22,039 bases of DNA. Origin: JBBPXY01 sp038200435 (GTDB lineage Bacteria > Actinomycetota > Thermoleophilia > Solirubrobacterales > Solirubrobacteraceae). The stretch's first letter is position 1, and every line of letters begins with the position of its first letter. Location: NCBI GenBank assembly GCA_038200435.1, contig JBBPXY010000031.1, positions 1 to 22,039 of the forward strand. Direction: 5' to 3'. The notes beneath the pieces were generated by a model. That model did no database searches. It saw only the letters and a program-made list of their open reading frames with translations, and had not been told where the DNA came from. Below are positions 7,231 through 14,270 of the stretch, piece after piece. Both the position numbers and the translations under genes were made by a program.

Positions 7231-8893
7231 GCCGGAGCTGCCGGTCGCGCCCTCTCTCGAAGAGGTGCGCGCGCTCGCCGCCGACTACAACCTGATCCCG
7301 CTGCGGCACACCTTCATCGACGACTGCGAGACGCCGGTCTCGGCGTTCCTGAAGCTCCGGGGCTCCGAGCCCTCGTTCCTGCTCGAGTCGGCCGACCAGG
7401 GTCAGCGCGTGGGCCGCTGGTCCTTCATCGGGTTCAAGCCGCGCGCGATCGTGCGGTGGGCTCCCGGTGACCCCGGCGATCCCTACGAGCTCGCCGCGCG
7501 GGAGACCGCGCGCTACCGCCAGGCCCCGATCGCTGACGGGCCTCCGTTCGCCGGCGGGGCCGTTGGCCTGTTCGCCTACGACCTCGTGCGCACGGTAGAG
7601 CCACTCGGCCCCCCGAACCCCGACGTGATCGGCCTGCCCGATCTCGCGCTGATGCTCTCCGACATCCTCGTCGCGTTCGACCATCTCAAGCACACGACCA
7701 CCGTGCTCGCCAACGTCTACGTCGAGCCGGGGGAAGATGTCGAGGCCGCCTACGGCGCCGCCGTGGCGGGCATCGCGGAGGTGCGCCGCCGGCTAGCCGG
7801 GCCGGTCCCGCGCGCCGAGGCGCACCCGCACCGGGAGATGCCCGAGTTCCGCTCCAACATGAAGCGGGAGGAGTTCGAGGGGATCGTGGCGCGCATCGTG
7901 GAGTACGTGCACGCCGGGGACGCCTTTCAGGTCGTTCCCTCCCAGAGGTGGTCCGCGCCGTCACCCGTCGAGGCGATCGGGGAGGTTCGCCGGCGCCTGG
8001 CGGGGCCCGTCCCGCGCCCCTCAGGCAGTCCGGCGACGGAGCGCGCCATGCCCGCCTTCGAGCCCAACATGCCGCGCGAGCGCTTCGAGGCCGTCGTCGC
8101 TCGAGTCGTCGAGTACGTGCACGCCGGAGACGCCTTCCAGGTCGTTCCCTCCCAGAGGTGGTCCGCGCCGTCACCCGTCGAGGCGTTCTCGATCTACCGC
8201 GGCCTGCGCGCGGTCCCCCCCAGCCCGTACATGTACTCCCTCGACTTCGGGGACTTCGAGATCGCCGGCGCCAGTCCCGAGCCGCTGCTGACGGTGACCG
8301 GCCGGGAGGTCTCGACGCGGCCGGTCGCCGGCACGCGGCCGCGCGGCGTGAGCGCGGCGGAGGATCTGGCCCTAGGCGAAGAGCTGCTGGCCGACGAGAA
8401 GGAGCGCTCAGAGCACGTGATGCTCGTCGACCTGGGGCGCAACGACCTGGGCCGTGTGAGCGAGTACGGCACGGTCGAGGTGGATTCGTTCATGGCCGTC
8501 GAGACCTACTCCCACGTGATGCACATCGTCTCCTCGGTGCGGGGCACGCTCCGCACCGAGGTCGGAGCGCTCGACGCGCTGCGGTCGGTGCTGCCTGCCG
8601 GGACGCTTTCCGGGGCGCCCAAGGTGCGCGCGATGCAGATCATCGACGAGCTCGAGCCGGTCAAGCGCGGCGGGTACGGAGGCGCGATCGGCTGGCTCTC
8701 CTACTCCGGCGACCTCGACACCTGCATCCACATCCGCACCGTGGTGGTCAAGAACGGTGTGGCCCACGTGCAGGCGGGCGGGGGAACCGTGGCCGACGCC
8801 GTTCCCGCCTACGAGTTCGCCGAATCGGAGGCCAAGGCGCGAGCGGTGCTCCAGGCGGTCGAGCTGGCCACGCAGCAGCCGGACTGGCCGTGA
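7214..8893 (+). CDS. trpE: Anthranilate synthase component I with internal 68-residue duplication
   Basis: TrpE converts chorismate to anthranilate using ammonia delivered by TrpG. The N-terminal region has FLLES, the tryptophan feedback site. The C-terminal chorismate-binding core has PVAGTRPRG, EHVMLVDLGRNDLGRVS, LPAGTLSGAPKVRAM, RGGYGGAIG and CIHIRT. At 559 residues it is 68 longer than expected. Residues 189-256 and the segment from 257 onward repeat one another: both start EVRRRLAGPVPR and both contain VEYVHAGDAFQVVPSQRW. Removing one copy gives 491 residues, normal for the family. The extra copy keeps frame but inserts at the entrance to the catalytic domain, so activity is uncertain. 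I chose ATG 7214 because earlier in-frame residues are hisIE shadow; the stop overlaps the trpG start. Confidence 0.9.
   Translation: MAVAAEPELPVAPSLEEVRALAADYNLIPLRHTFIDDCETPVSAFLKLRGSEPSFLLESADQGQRVGRWSFIGFKPRAIVRWAPGDPGDPYELAARETARYRQAPIADGPPFAGGAVGLFAYDLVRTVEPLGPPNPDVIGLPDLALMLSDILVAFDHLKHTTTVLANVYVEPGEDVEAAYGAAVAGIAEVRRRLAGPVPRAEAHPHREMPEFRSNMKREEFEGIVARIVEYVHAGDAFQVVPSQRWSAPSPVEAIGEVRRRLAGPVPRPSGSPATERAMPAFEPNMPRERFEAVVARVVEYVHAGDAFQVVPSQRWSAPSPVEAFSIYRGLRAVPPSPYMYSLDFGDFEIAGASPEPLLTVTGREVSTRPVAGTRPRGVSAAEDLALGEELLADEKERSEHVMLVDLGRNDLGRVSEYGTVEVDSFMAVETYSHVMHIVSSVRGTLRTEVGALDALRSVLPAGTLSGAPKVRAMQIIDELEPVKRGGYGGAIGWLSYSGDLDTCIHIRTVVVKNGVAHVQAGGGTVADAVPAYEFAESEAKARAVLQAVELATQQPDWP
7778..7981 (+). 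repeat. trpE internal tandem repeat, copy 1
   Basis: This 204-base, 68-codon unit begins at GAG 7778 and ends where copy 2 begins. Its first 36 bases match copy 2 with six differences, all silent. The middle is clearly diverged in protein sequence (EMPEFRSNMKREEFEGIVARI here). Its 75 bases at 7901-7975 match 8111-8185 with only two silent differences. Confidence 0.9.
7982..8185 (+). repeat. trpE internal tandem repeat, copy 2
   Basis: The second copy begins at GAG 7982 and runs through the shared SAPSPVEA, after which the normal TrpE sequence continues (FSIYRGL). Its middle reads AMPAFEPNMPRERFEAVVARV and is two residues longer than in copy 1. It continues smoothly into the rest of the gene, so copy 2 may be native on its right side and copy 1 on its left side. 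Confidence 0.9.
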
Positions 8894-9453
8894 GAGTCCT
8901 CGTCGTCGACAACTACGACTCCTTCACCTACAACCTCGTCCAGTACCTCGGGGAGCTGGGGGCGGAGATCGAGGTGGCGCGCAACGATCGCGCGGAGGTC
9001 GCCGACCTGCTGTTGCGCGGGTACGAGCGCGTCGTCGTCTCGCCCGGTCCGTGCACGCCCGACGAAGCCGGGATCTCGGTCGACGTCGTCCGCCGCTTCC
9101 CGGAAGCAGGAGTGCCCACGCTGGGCGTCTGCCTTGGGCATCAGTCGATGGCCAAGGCGTTCGGCGGCCGCGTCGTGCGTCACGAGCCCATACACGGCAA
9201 GATCACCGAGATCGATCACGATGGACGCACCGTCTACCACGGGCTCGAGAACCCCCTCACGGTCGGGCGCTACCACTCGCTGGTGGTCGATCCGGACCTG
9301 CCGGACTGCCTCGAGCCGACCTCGCACGGCGGCGGCGTGCTCATGGGGCTGCGCCACCGAGAACTGCCGGCCGAGGGCGTCCAGTTCCATCCCGAGTCGG
9401 TGCTGACACCAGACGGCAAGGCCCTGCTGGCGAACTTCTTATCAGCCGCCTGA
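8890..9453 (+). CDS. trpG: Anthranilate synthase component II (glutamine amidotransferase)
   Basis: A 187-residue class I glutamine amidotransferase that supplies ammonia to TrpE. It opens with the hallmark VLVVDNYDSFTYNLVQYLGE. It has the oxyanion-region SPGPCTP, the nucleophile Cys81 in GVCLGHQ, and the His167/Glu169 pair in FHPES. The GTG start overlaps the trpE stop (GTGA) and the TGA overlaps the ATG of trpD, so the three genes are probably translationally coupled. In other bacteria this subunit may also serve p-aminobenzoate synthesis; no pabB is visible here. Confidence 0.95.
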   Translation: MRVLVVDNYDSFTYNLVQYLGELGAEIEVARNDRAEVADLLLRGYERVVVSPGPCTPDEAGISVDVVRRFPEAGVPTLGVCLGHQSMAKAFGGRVVRHEPIHGKITEIDHDGRTVYHGLENPLTVGRYHSLVVDPDLPDCLEPTSHGGGVLMGLRHRELPAEGVQFHPESVLTPDGKALLANFLSAA

Positions 9454-10481
9454 TGCCCAACCCCGTGCTCACGCGCGCCATAGACGCGCTCGCCGTCCGC
9501 CGCGACCTGAGCGAGGACGACGCCAGCGCGGTGCTGGGCGAGATCATGGACGGGAACGCCTCGGAGGTGCAGATTGCCGCCTTCCTGATCGGGCTGAGGG
9601 CCAAGGGGGAGACCGAGCAGGAGCTGGCCGGTCTCGCGCGCACGATGCGTGAGCACGCCGAGGAAGTGAGCACTGGCCGCGATGACCTGCTCGACACGGC
9701 CGGCACGGGCGGCGGCCGGCGTACGTTCAACGTCTCGACCACGGCAGCTCTCGTAGCGGCGGCGGCGGGCTGCCGCGTGGCCAAGCACGGCAACCGCTCG
9801 GCTACCAGCCTGTCGGGATCGGCTGACCTCCTCGAGGCGCTGGGCGCGCAGATCGACCTTCCCCCCGCGGGCGTGGTGACTTGCATCGAGGAGATCGGCT
9901 TCGGGTTCATGTTCGCGCCGGTGCATCACCCCGCGACGCGCTTCGTCGTGCCCGTGCGCAAGGAGCTCGCCGTGCGGACGATCTTCAACTTCCTCGGTCC
10001 GCTGACCAACCCGGCGGGTGCCTCACGGCAGCTGATCGGAGTCTCCGATGAGGCATTCGTGGAGACTGTGGCCGGTGCCGTGCAACGGCTGGGAACGCGC
10101 CGTGCGCTGATAGTGTCCAGCGCGGATGGGCTCGACGAGATGAGCACCTGGGCGCCCACCCACGTGGTGGAAGTCGACCCCGACGGCATCACGCGTTTCA
10201 CCGTCGATGCGACCGACCTCGGCCTGGCCGTCGCCGACCCCACCGAGGTGGCGGGAGGCACTCCGCAGGACAACGCGCAGATCGCCCGGGAGATCCTGGG
10301 CGGCGAGCATGGAGCGCCCCGCGATCTCGTGGCGCTCAACGCCGGAGCGGCGATCTACGCGGGCGCCGGCGCAGACAGCCTCGAGGCCGGCGTGCGCGCC
10401 GCCGAGCAGGCGATCGACTCCGGAGCAGGCGCGCGCCTGCTCGACTCGTTCGTGGCCCGAACGCAGGAGCTGGCCGCGTGA
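9453..10481 (+). CDS. trpD: Anthranilate phosphoribosyltransferase
   Basis: A 342-residue enzyme that joins anthranilate to PRPP. An N-terminal helical domain precedes the glycine-rich PRPP loop DTAGTGGGRRTFNVST (GTGGG at 84-88). KHGNRSATSLSGSADLLEALG-type sequence, FMFAPVHHPA, FNFLGPLTNPA and the acidic DGLDEMS metal site follow, all expected for the family. The length is normal. ATG 9453 shares its A with the trpG stop; the longer open frame upstream is trpG shadow. The end overlaps the trpC start by 4 bases. Confidence 0.95.
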   Translation: MPNPVLTRAIDALAVRRDLSEDDASAVLGEIMDGNASEVQIAAFLIGLRAKGETEQELAGLARTMREHAEEVSTGRDDLLDTAGTGGGRRTFNVSTTAALVAAAAGCRVAKHGNRSATSLSGSADLLEALGAQIDLPPAGVVTCIEEIGFGFMFAPVHHPATRFVVPVRKELAVRTIFNFLGPLTNPAGASRQLIGVSDEAFVETVAGAVQRLGTRRALIVSSADGLDEMSTWAPTHVVEVDPDGITRFTVDATDLGLAVADPTEVAGGTPQDNAQIAREILGGEHGAPRDLVALNAGAAIYAGAGADSLEAGVRAAEQAIDSGAGARLLDSFVARTQELAA

Positions 10482-11266
10482 ACGTGCTCGAGCGGATCGT
10501 CGAGCAGACCCGCCAGGACGTGGAGCGCCGCCGCCGCGACGTTCCCATGGCCTCGCTGGAGAGCGAGCTCGAGCGGCGCGGCGAGGACCGGCCGTTCTCC
10601 GAGGCGCTCGTGCGCCCCGAGCTCGCGGTGATCGCCGAGCACAAGCGCCGCTCGCCGTCGGCCGGCCCGATACGCGAGGACCTCTCCCTCACCGAGGTCG
10701 TCGGGGCCTACGAGAGGGGCGGCGCTTCGGCGGTCTCGATCCTCACCGAGGAGTCTCACTTCGGCGGCTCGCTCGCCGACCTGCGCGAGGCGCGTGCGGC
10801 CACGCGTCTGCCCATCCTGCGCAAGGACTTCATCCTCGATCCCTACCAGCTCGTCGAGTCGGCCACGGCCGGGGCCGACGCGGTGCTGCTCATCGTCGCG
10901 GCGCTGGAACGACAGGCTCTCCACGAGCTGAACGCTCACGCGCGCGAGCTCGACCTCGACGTGCTCGTCGAGGTGCACGACGCGGACGAGCTCGACGCCG
11001 CCCTCGCGCTCGACGCCGACGTCATCGGTATCAACAACCGCAACCTGGGCGACCTCTCGGTCGACGTCGAGCGCACCTATGAGCTGCTGGCCGACGTCCC
11101 GGCGGGGAAGACCGTCGTCTCGGAGTCGGGCTTCCACTCCCGTGAGCAGCTCGACGAGCTCGAGCGCATCGGCGTCGACGCGGTTCTCGTCGGCGAATCG
11201 CTGATGCGCGCCGACGACGTCGAGACGGCGTGCCGGGAGCTCACGGGCGTCGAGCCCGAGGCCTGA
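10478..11266 (+). CDS. trpC: Indole-3-glycerol phosphate synthase
   Basis: A 262-residue TIM-barrel enzyme that closes the indole ring. Catalytic and substrate residues are visible: Lys56 in AEHKRRSPS, Lys116 in LRKDFI, the IGINNRNL strand and Glu216 in SESGF. The phosphate-binding end reads VLVGESLMRA. It is a single-function protein, not fused to TrpF, which is encoded next. The GTG start lies in a GTGA overlap with the trpD stop. A gap of 19 bases, the largest inside the trp run, separates it from trpF. Confidence 0.95.
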   Translation: MNVLERIVEQTRQDVERRRRDVPMASLESELERRGEDRPFSEALVRPELAVIAEHKRRSPSAGPIREDLSLTEVVGAYERGGASAVSILTEESHFGGSLADLREARAATRLPILRKDFILDPYQLVESATAGADAVLLIVAALERQALHELNAHARELDLDVLVEVHDADELDAALALDADVIGINNRNLGDLSVDVERTYELLADVPAGKTVVSESGFHSREQLDELERIGVDAVLVGESLMRADDVETACRELTGVEPEA

Positions 11267-11273
11267 CCGCCAC

Positions 11274-11279
11274 TACTCT
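11274..11279 (+). promoter_or_regulatory. Putative internal -10 box before trpF
   Basis: TACTCT sits exactly 6 bases before the GTG of trpF in the only real gap of the trp run, and no Shine-Dalgarno sequence is apparent. It could give a leaderless internal transcript for trpFBA. The motif is short, so chance is possible. Confidence 0.3.
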
Positions 11280-11285
11280 GAGGGC

Positions 11286-11981
11286 GTGAGTGACTCACCG
11301 CCCCGCATCAAGTTCTGCGGCATCACGAACATGGAGGACGCGCACCTCGCGGCCGACAACGGCGCCTGGGCGATCGGCCTGATCTTCCACCCGCCGTCGC
11401 CCCGCCGCTGCGCCCTTGACGATGCGGCTGAAATCGCCGACGTGTTCCGTCGCCGGCTGGAGGTGTTCGGCGTGTTCGTGAACGTTCCGCTCGAGAAGGT
11501 GGCCGAGACCGCCGACGTGGTCAAGCTCACCGGGATCCAGCTGCACGGCGACGAAGGGCCGGCGTACTGCGGCGAGGCCCGGCGCCGAACGGGCTGCAAG
11601 GTGATGAAGGCGGTGCAGGTGCGCTCGCGGGCCGACGTGCAGGGCTTGCGCGCGTTCGCCGTCGACTTCCAGATGCTCGACTCCGGCGCGGGCAACGTCC
11701 GCGGGGGCAGCGGCAAGACGTTCGATTGGGCGCTCGCCGCGGGGCGGCGCCGCCGCGGGACGCCACTCGTGCTGAGTGGCGGGTTGAACCCCGAAAACGT
11801 CGCCGAGGGAATCGAGGTCGTCAAGCCGTGGGCGGTCGACGTGGCCAGCAGTGTCGAGGCCGAGCCGGGACGCAAGAGCCCCGAGAAGCTCGCCGCCTTC
11901 GCGGCGGCGGTGCGTGGGACGGCGGCCGAGCCGAGACCGGCACCGCCCGCGAGTGCCGACGCGCAGGAGTCCGTGGCGTGA
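11286..11981 (+). CDS. trpF: Phosphoribosylanthranilate isomerase
   Basis: A 231-residue TIM-barrel isomerase acting between TrpD and TrpC. It starts with the hallmark IKFCGITN, in which Cys11 is the expected general base. It continues with IGLIFHPPSPR, VFGVFVN, the QLHGDE strand, and Asp132 in the MLDSG segment as the probable general acid. The phosphate site is LSGGLNPENV and the end carries DVASSVE. About 25 Ala/Pro-rich residues after the barrel are an extra tail. The GTG start fits the family N-terminus. The end overlaps trpB in GTGA. Confidence 0.94.
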   Translation: MSDSPPRIKFCGITNMEDAHLAADNGAWAIGLIFHPPSPRRCALDDAAEIADVFRRRLEVFGVFVNVPLEKVAETADVVKLTGIQLHGDEGPAYCGEARRRTGCKVMKAVQVRSRADVQGLRAFAVDFQMLDSGAGNVRGGSGKTFDWALAAGRRRRGTPLVLSGGLNPENVAEGIEVVKPWAVDVASSVEAEPGRKSPEKLAAFAAAVRGTAAEPRPAPPASADAQESVA

Positions 11982-13165
11982 GCGCTGCCACCGACATCCC
12001 GCACCGCTTTGGCCCCTACGGCGGCCAGTATGTGCCGGAGACGCTGATGCCCGCCCTCACGGAGCTCGAGGAGGCGTGGGCCGCGGCCCGCGTCGACCCG
12101 GACTTCAAGGCCGAGCTCGACGGGCTGCTGCACGACTACGCCGGGCGTCCCACGCCGCTTTACCGGGCCGACCGCATGAGCGAGGCCGCAGGCCGCACGA
12201 TCTACCTCAAGCGGGAGGACCTCCTGCTCACGGGCGCGCACAAGATCAACAACGCGCTCGGTCAGGCTCTGCTCGCTCGCCGCATGGGCAAGGAGCGCAT
12301 CATCGCCGAGACGGGCGCCGGGCAGCACGGAGTGGCCACCGCGACGGCGTGCGCCCTGCTCGGGCTCGAGTGCGTCGTCTACATGGGCACGGAAGACATG
12401 CGGCGCCAGAAGCCGAACGTCGAGCGGATGGAGCTGCTCGGGACGACGGTGTCACCGGTCGAGGTCGGCAGCCACACGCTCAAGGAGGCGGTCTCGGCGG
12501 CCATCCGCGACTGGGTCGCGAACGCCGAGCACACCCACTACATCATCGGATCCTGCGTGGGGCCGGCGCCCTATCCGGTATTGGTGCGCGATCTCCAGCG
12601 GGTGATCGGCGACGAAGCCCGCGCCCAGATTCTCGAGCGTGAGGGCCGGTTGCCCGACCGCGTGATCGCGTGCGTCGGCGGTGGCTCCAACGCGATCGGC
12701 ATCTTCCATCCCTTCGTCGAGGACCCCGGCGTCGAGCTCGTCGGGGTCGAGGCGGCGGGCGACGGCATCGCGACGGGCCGCCACGGCGCGCCGCTCACCG
12801 AAGCCGGGCGGGGCGGCGTGCTGCACGGCTCCTTCTCGGCGATCATGCAGGACGAAGAGGGGCAGATCGCCGACGCGCATTCCATCTCGGCCGGGCTGGA
12901 CTACCCGGGCGCGGGGCCTGAGCACGCGTGGCTGCGTGACTCCGGCCGCGCCCGCTACGTCGCCGTCACGGACGACGACGCGCTCGGCGCCTTCCGTCGT
13001 GTCGCGCGGCTCGAAGGACTCATCCCGGCGCTCGAGTCCTCTCACGCGCTCGCGTGGGCTCTCGCCGAGCCGCCCTCCGAAGGATGGGTCGACCTCATCT
13101 GCCTCTCCGGGCGCGGCGACAAGGACCTCGCCGAGGTCACCGCCCACCCCGCTGCCCGGGAGTGA
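11978..13165 (+). CDS. trpB: Tryptophan synthase beta chain
   Basis: A 395-residue PLP enzyme that joins indole and serine. It begins with FGPYGGQYVPETLMPAL and has KREDLLLTGAHKINNALGQA with the PLP Lys89. It also has ETGAGQHGVATATACALLGL with the catalytic Glu, and the phosphate loop GGGSNAIG at 234-241. It is of the TrpB1 type that partners TrpA. The GTG start overlaps the trpF stop; the longer upstream frame is shadow. Its stop overlaps the trpA start, as expected for subunits made in equal amounts. Confidence 0.96.
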   Translation: MSAATDIPHRFGPYGGQYVPETLMPALTELEEAWAAARVDPDFKAELDGLLHDYAGRPTPLYRADRMSEAAGRTIYLKREDLLLTGAHKINNALGQALLARRMGKERIIAETGAGQHGVATATACALLGLECVVYMGTEDMRRQKPNVERMELLGTTVSPVEVGSHTLKEAVSAAIRDWVANAEHTHYIIGSCVGPAPYPVLVRDLQRVIGDEARAQILEREGRLPDRVIACVGGGSNAIGIFHPFVEDPGVELVGVEAAGDGIATGRHGAPLTEAGRGGVLHGSFSAIMQDEEGQIADAHSISAGLDYPGAGPEHAWLRDSGRARYVAVTDDDALGAFRRVARLEGLIPALESSHALAWALAEPPSEGWVDLICLSGRGDKDLAEVTAHPAARE

Positions 13166-13962
13166 GTGGCGCCGAGCGCATTGCCGCGGCCTTCTCCGGG
13201 GCGGCGGACCGCGGCCGCAGTGCCGCCCTCATGCCCTATCTCATGGGCGGCTACCCCGACCTCGAGACCGGGAGGGCGATCGGCCAGGCATATGTGGACG
13301 GCGGAGCCGACGTGATCGAGCTCGGCGTGCCCTATTCCGATCCGCGGGCCGACGGGCCGGTGATTCACGCCGCGGGTACCGCGGCGCTCGACGCCGGAGC
13401 GAGCTTCCTGTCGGTGCTCGACACCGGTCGTGAGCTGTCGGGGCGTGTCCCGGTGGTGCTCATGTGCTACTCGAACCTGGTCTACGCGCGCGGAGTCGAC
13501 GCCTTCGTCGAGCTGCTGGCCGTGGCCGGCCTGAGCGGGCTGATCGTGCCCGATCTCCCGCTGGAAGAGGCGCCTGAGTTCCGCAGCGCGTGCGACGAGC
13601 GCGGCTTGGCGCTCGTGCCGCTCGTCGCCCCCTCGACGCCCGACGAGCGGCTGGCCCGCATCGGCGAGCTCGCCCGTGGCTTTCTCTACACGGTTTCGGT
13701 GGCCGGAACGACCGGCGAGCGCTCAGGGCCTGCCGCCGGCCTGGCCGGCGTGATCGAGCGGGCGAAGTCGCACACGGATGTCCCCGTGGCTGTCGGCTTC
13801 GGCATCTCGACGCCCGAGCACGCGACCGCCACCGCCGAGGCGGGCGCCGACGGGGTGATCATCGGCTCGAGGCTGGTGCGCGAGGCCGGCGAAGCGGCCG
13901 ATCCCGCCGAAGCCGTGGGCGAGCTTGTCGCGGCCATGGCCGATGCCCTTGCCGCCCGCTAG
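13162..13962 (+). CDS. trpA: Tryptophan synthase alpha chain
   Basis: A 266-residue TIM-barrel subunit that cleaves indole-3-glycerol phosphate to release indole to TrpB. Catalytic Glu53 (VIELGVPYSDP) and Asp64 (ADGPVI) are in place, and SVAGTTGERSG is the flexible loop 6. The phosphate end is VGFGIS followed by VIIGSRLV. Residue 62, between SDP and ADGP, is Arg where many homologues have Leu; some actinobacteria have other residues there, so this may be tolerated. GTG 13162 overlaps the trpB stop. The TAG stop lies within a -10-like box for the next small gene. Confidence 0.95.
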   Translation: MSGAERIAAAFSGAADRGRSAALMPYLMGGYPDLETGRAIGQAYVDGGADVIELGVPYSDPRADGPVIHAAGTAALDAGASFLSVLDTGRELSGRVPVVLMCYSNLVYARGVDAFVELLAVAGLSGLIVPDLPLEEAPEFRSACDERGLALVPLVAPSTPDERLARIGELARGFLYTVSVAGTTGERSGPAAGLAGVIERAKSHTDVPVAVGFGISTPEHATATAEAGADGVIIGSRLVREAGEAADPAEAVGELVAAMADALAAR

Positions 13963-13965
13963 GAT
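13960..13965 (+). promoter_or_regulatory. Putative -10 box before the small membrane-protein gene
   Basis: TAGGAT begins on the trpA stop codon and ends 9 bases before the ATG at 13975. No Shine-Dalgarno sequence is visible. The spacing allows a leaderless or nearly leaderless transcript, alongside readthrough from the trp genes. Confidence 0.35.
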
Positions 13966-13974
13966 CCCGCCCGC

Positions 13975-14136
13975 ATGGGAGTCATCCTCGCCACCACCGC
14001 CGGGCTGTCGATCTGGATCGCGCTCTGGGCGGTCGGCGCGAAGGCCTTCGACGCCTTCCTCCTCACGCTGCTGATCGTGATCGTCGCGGCGGCGGGGAGG
14101 ATCATCACGCCGTTCCTCCCCGGCAACCGGGAGTAG
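13975..14136 (+). CDS. Small two-helix membrane protein at the end of the trp run
   Basis: A 53-residue frame, starting MGVILATTAGLSIWIALWAV and ending in TPFLPGNRE. Hydrophobic segments cover about residues 3-21 and 26-41, separated by a short GAKAFDAF turn, so it would form a helical hairpin in the membrane with a short basic/polar tail. It lies 12 bases after trpA and has a normal stop (TAG 14134-14136). The function is unknown to me. The composition is far from random translation at this GC content, which supports real coding; it could also be expressed by readthrough from the trp operon. Confidence 0.6.
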   Translation: MGVILATTAGLSIWIALWAVGAKAFDAFLLTLLIVIVAAAGRIITPFLPGNRE

Positions 14137-14171
14137 GGAGCCAGGCCAGCGCCGGCCCCCAACCCGACTGG

Positions 14172-14201
14172 TTGACTTTGAACATGACATACGTGTACTA
14201 A
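14172..14201 (+). promoter_or_regulatory. Promoter-like sequence in the trp/pfkA gap
   Basis: TTGACT (14172-14177) is followed 16 bases later by TGTACT (14194-14199), with TACTAA overlapping at 14196-14201. The stretch is AT-richer than its surroundings. It points at the 3' end of the convergent phosphofructokinase gene, so it would make an antisense or small RNA if active. It lies between the arms of an inverted repeat, CGACTGG (14165-14171) / CCAGTCG (14208-14214). Confidence 0.25.
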
Positions 14202-14217
14202 GCGCACCCAGTCGAAT

Positions 14218-14233
14218 GGGTCCGATCGAACCC
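14218..14233 (-). terminator. Weak hairpin after the phosphofructokinase gene
   Basis: Read on the minus strand this is GGGTTC-GATC-GGACCC, a six-pair stem including one G-U pair, 38 bases beyond the stop codon. No T run follows, so intrinsic termination is only a possibility. The rest of the 134-base gap shows no gene. Confidence 0.25.
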
Positions 14234-14270
14234 GCTTACTTCAAGACGCGAAGAACTGCCACGCGCCGCC

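Noticed and set aside
7948..8893. Long plus-strand frame through trpE joined to trpG
   Set aside because: It is the frame of trpG extended backward through trpE; the trpE part is Arg-rich shadow, and true trpG starts at GTG 8890.
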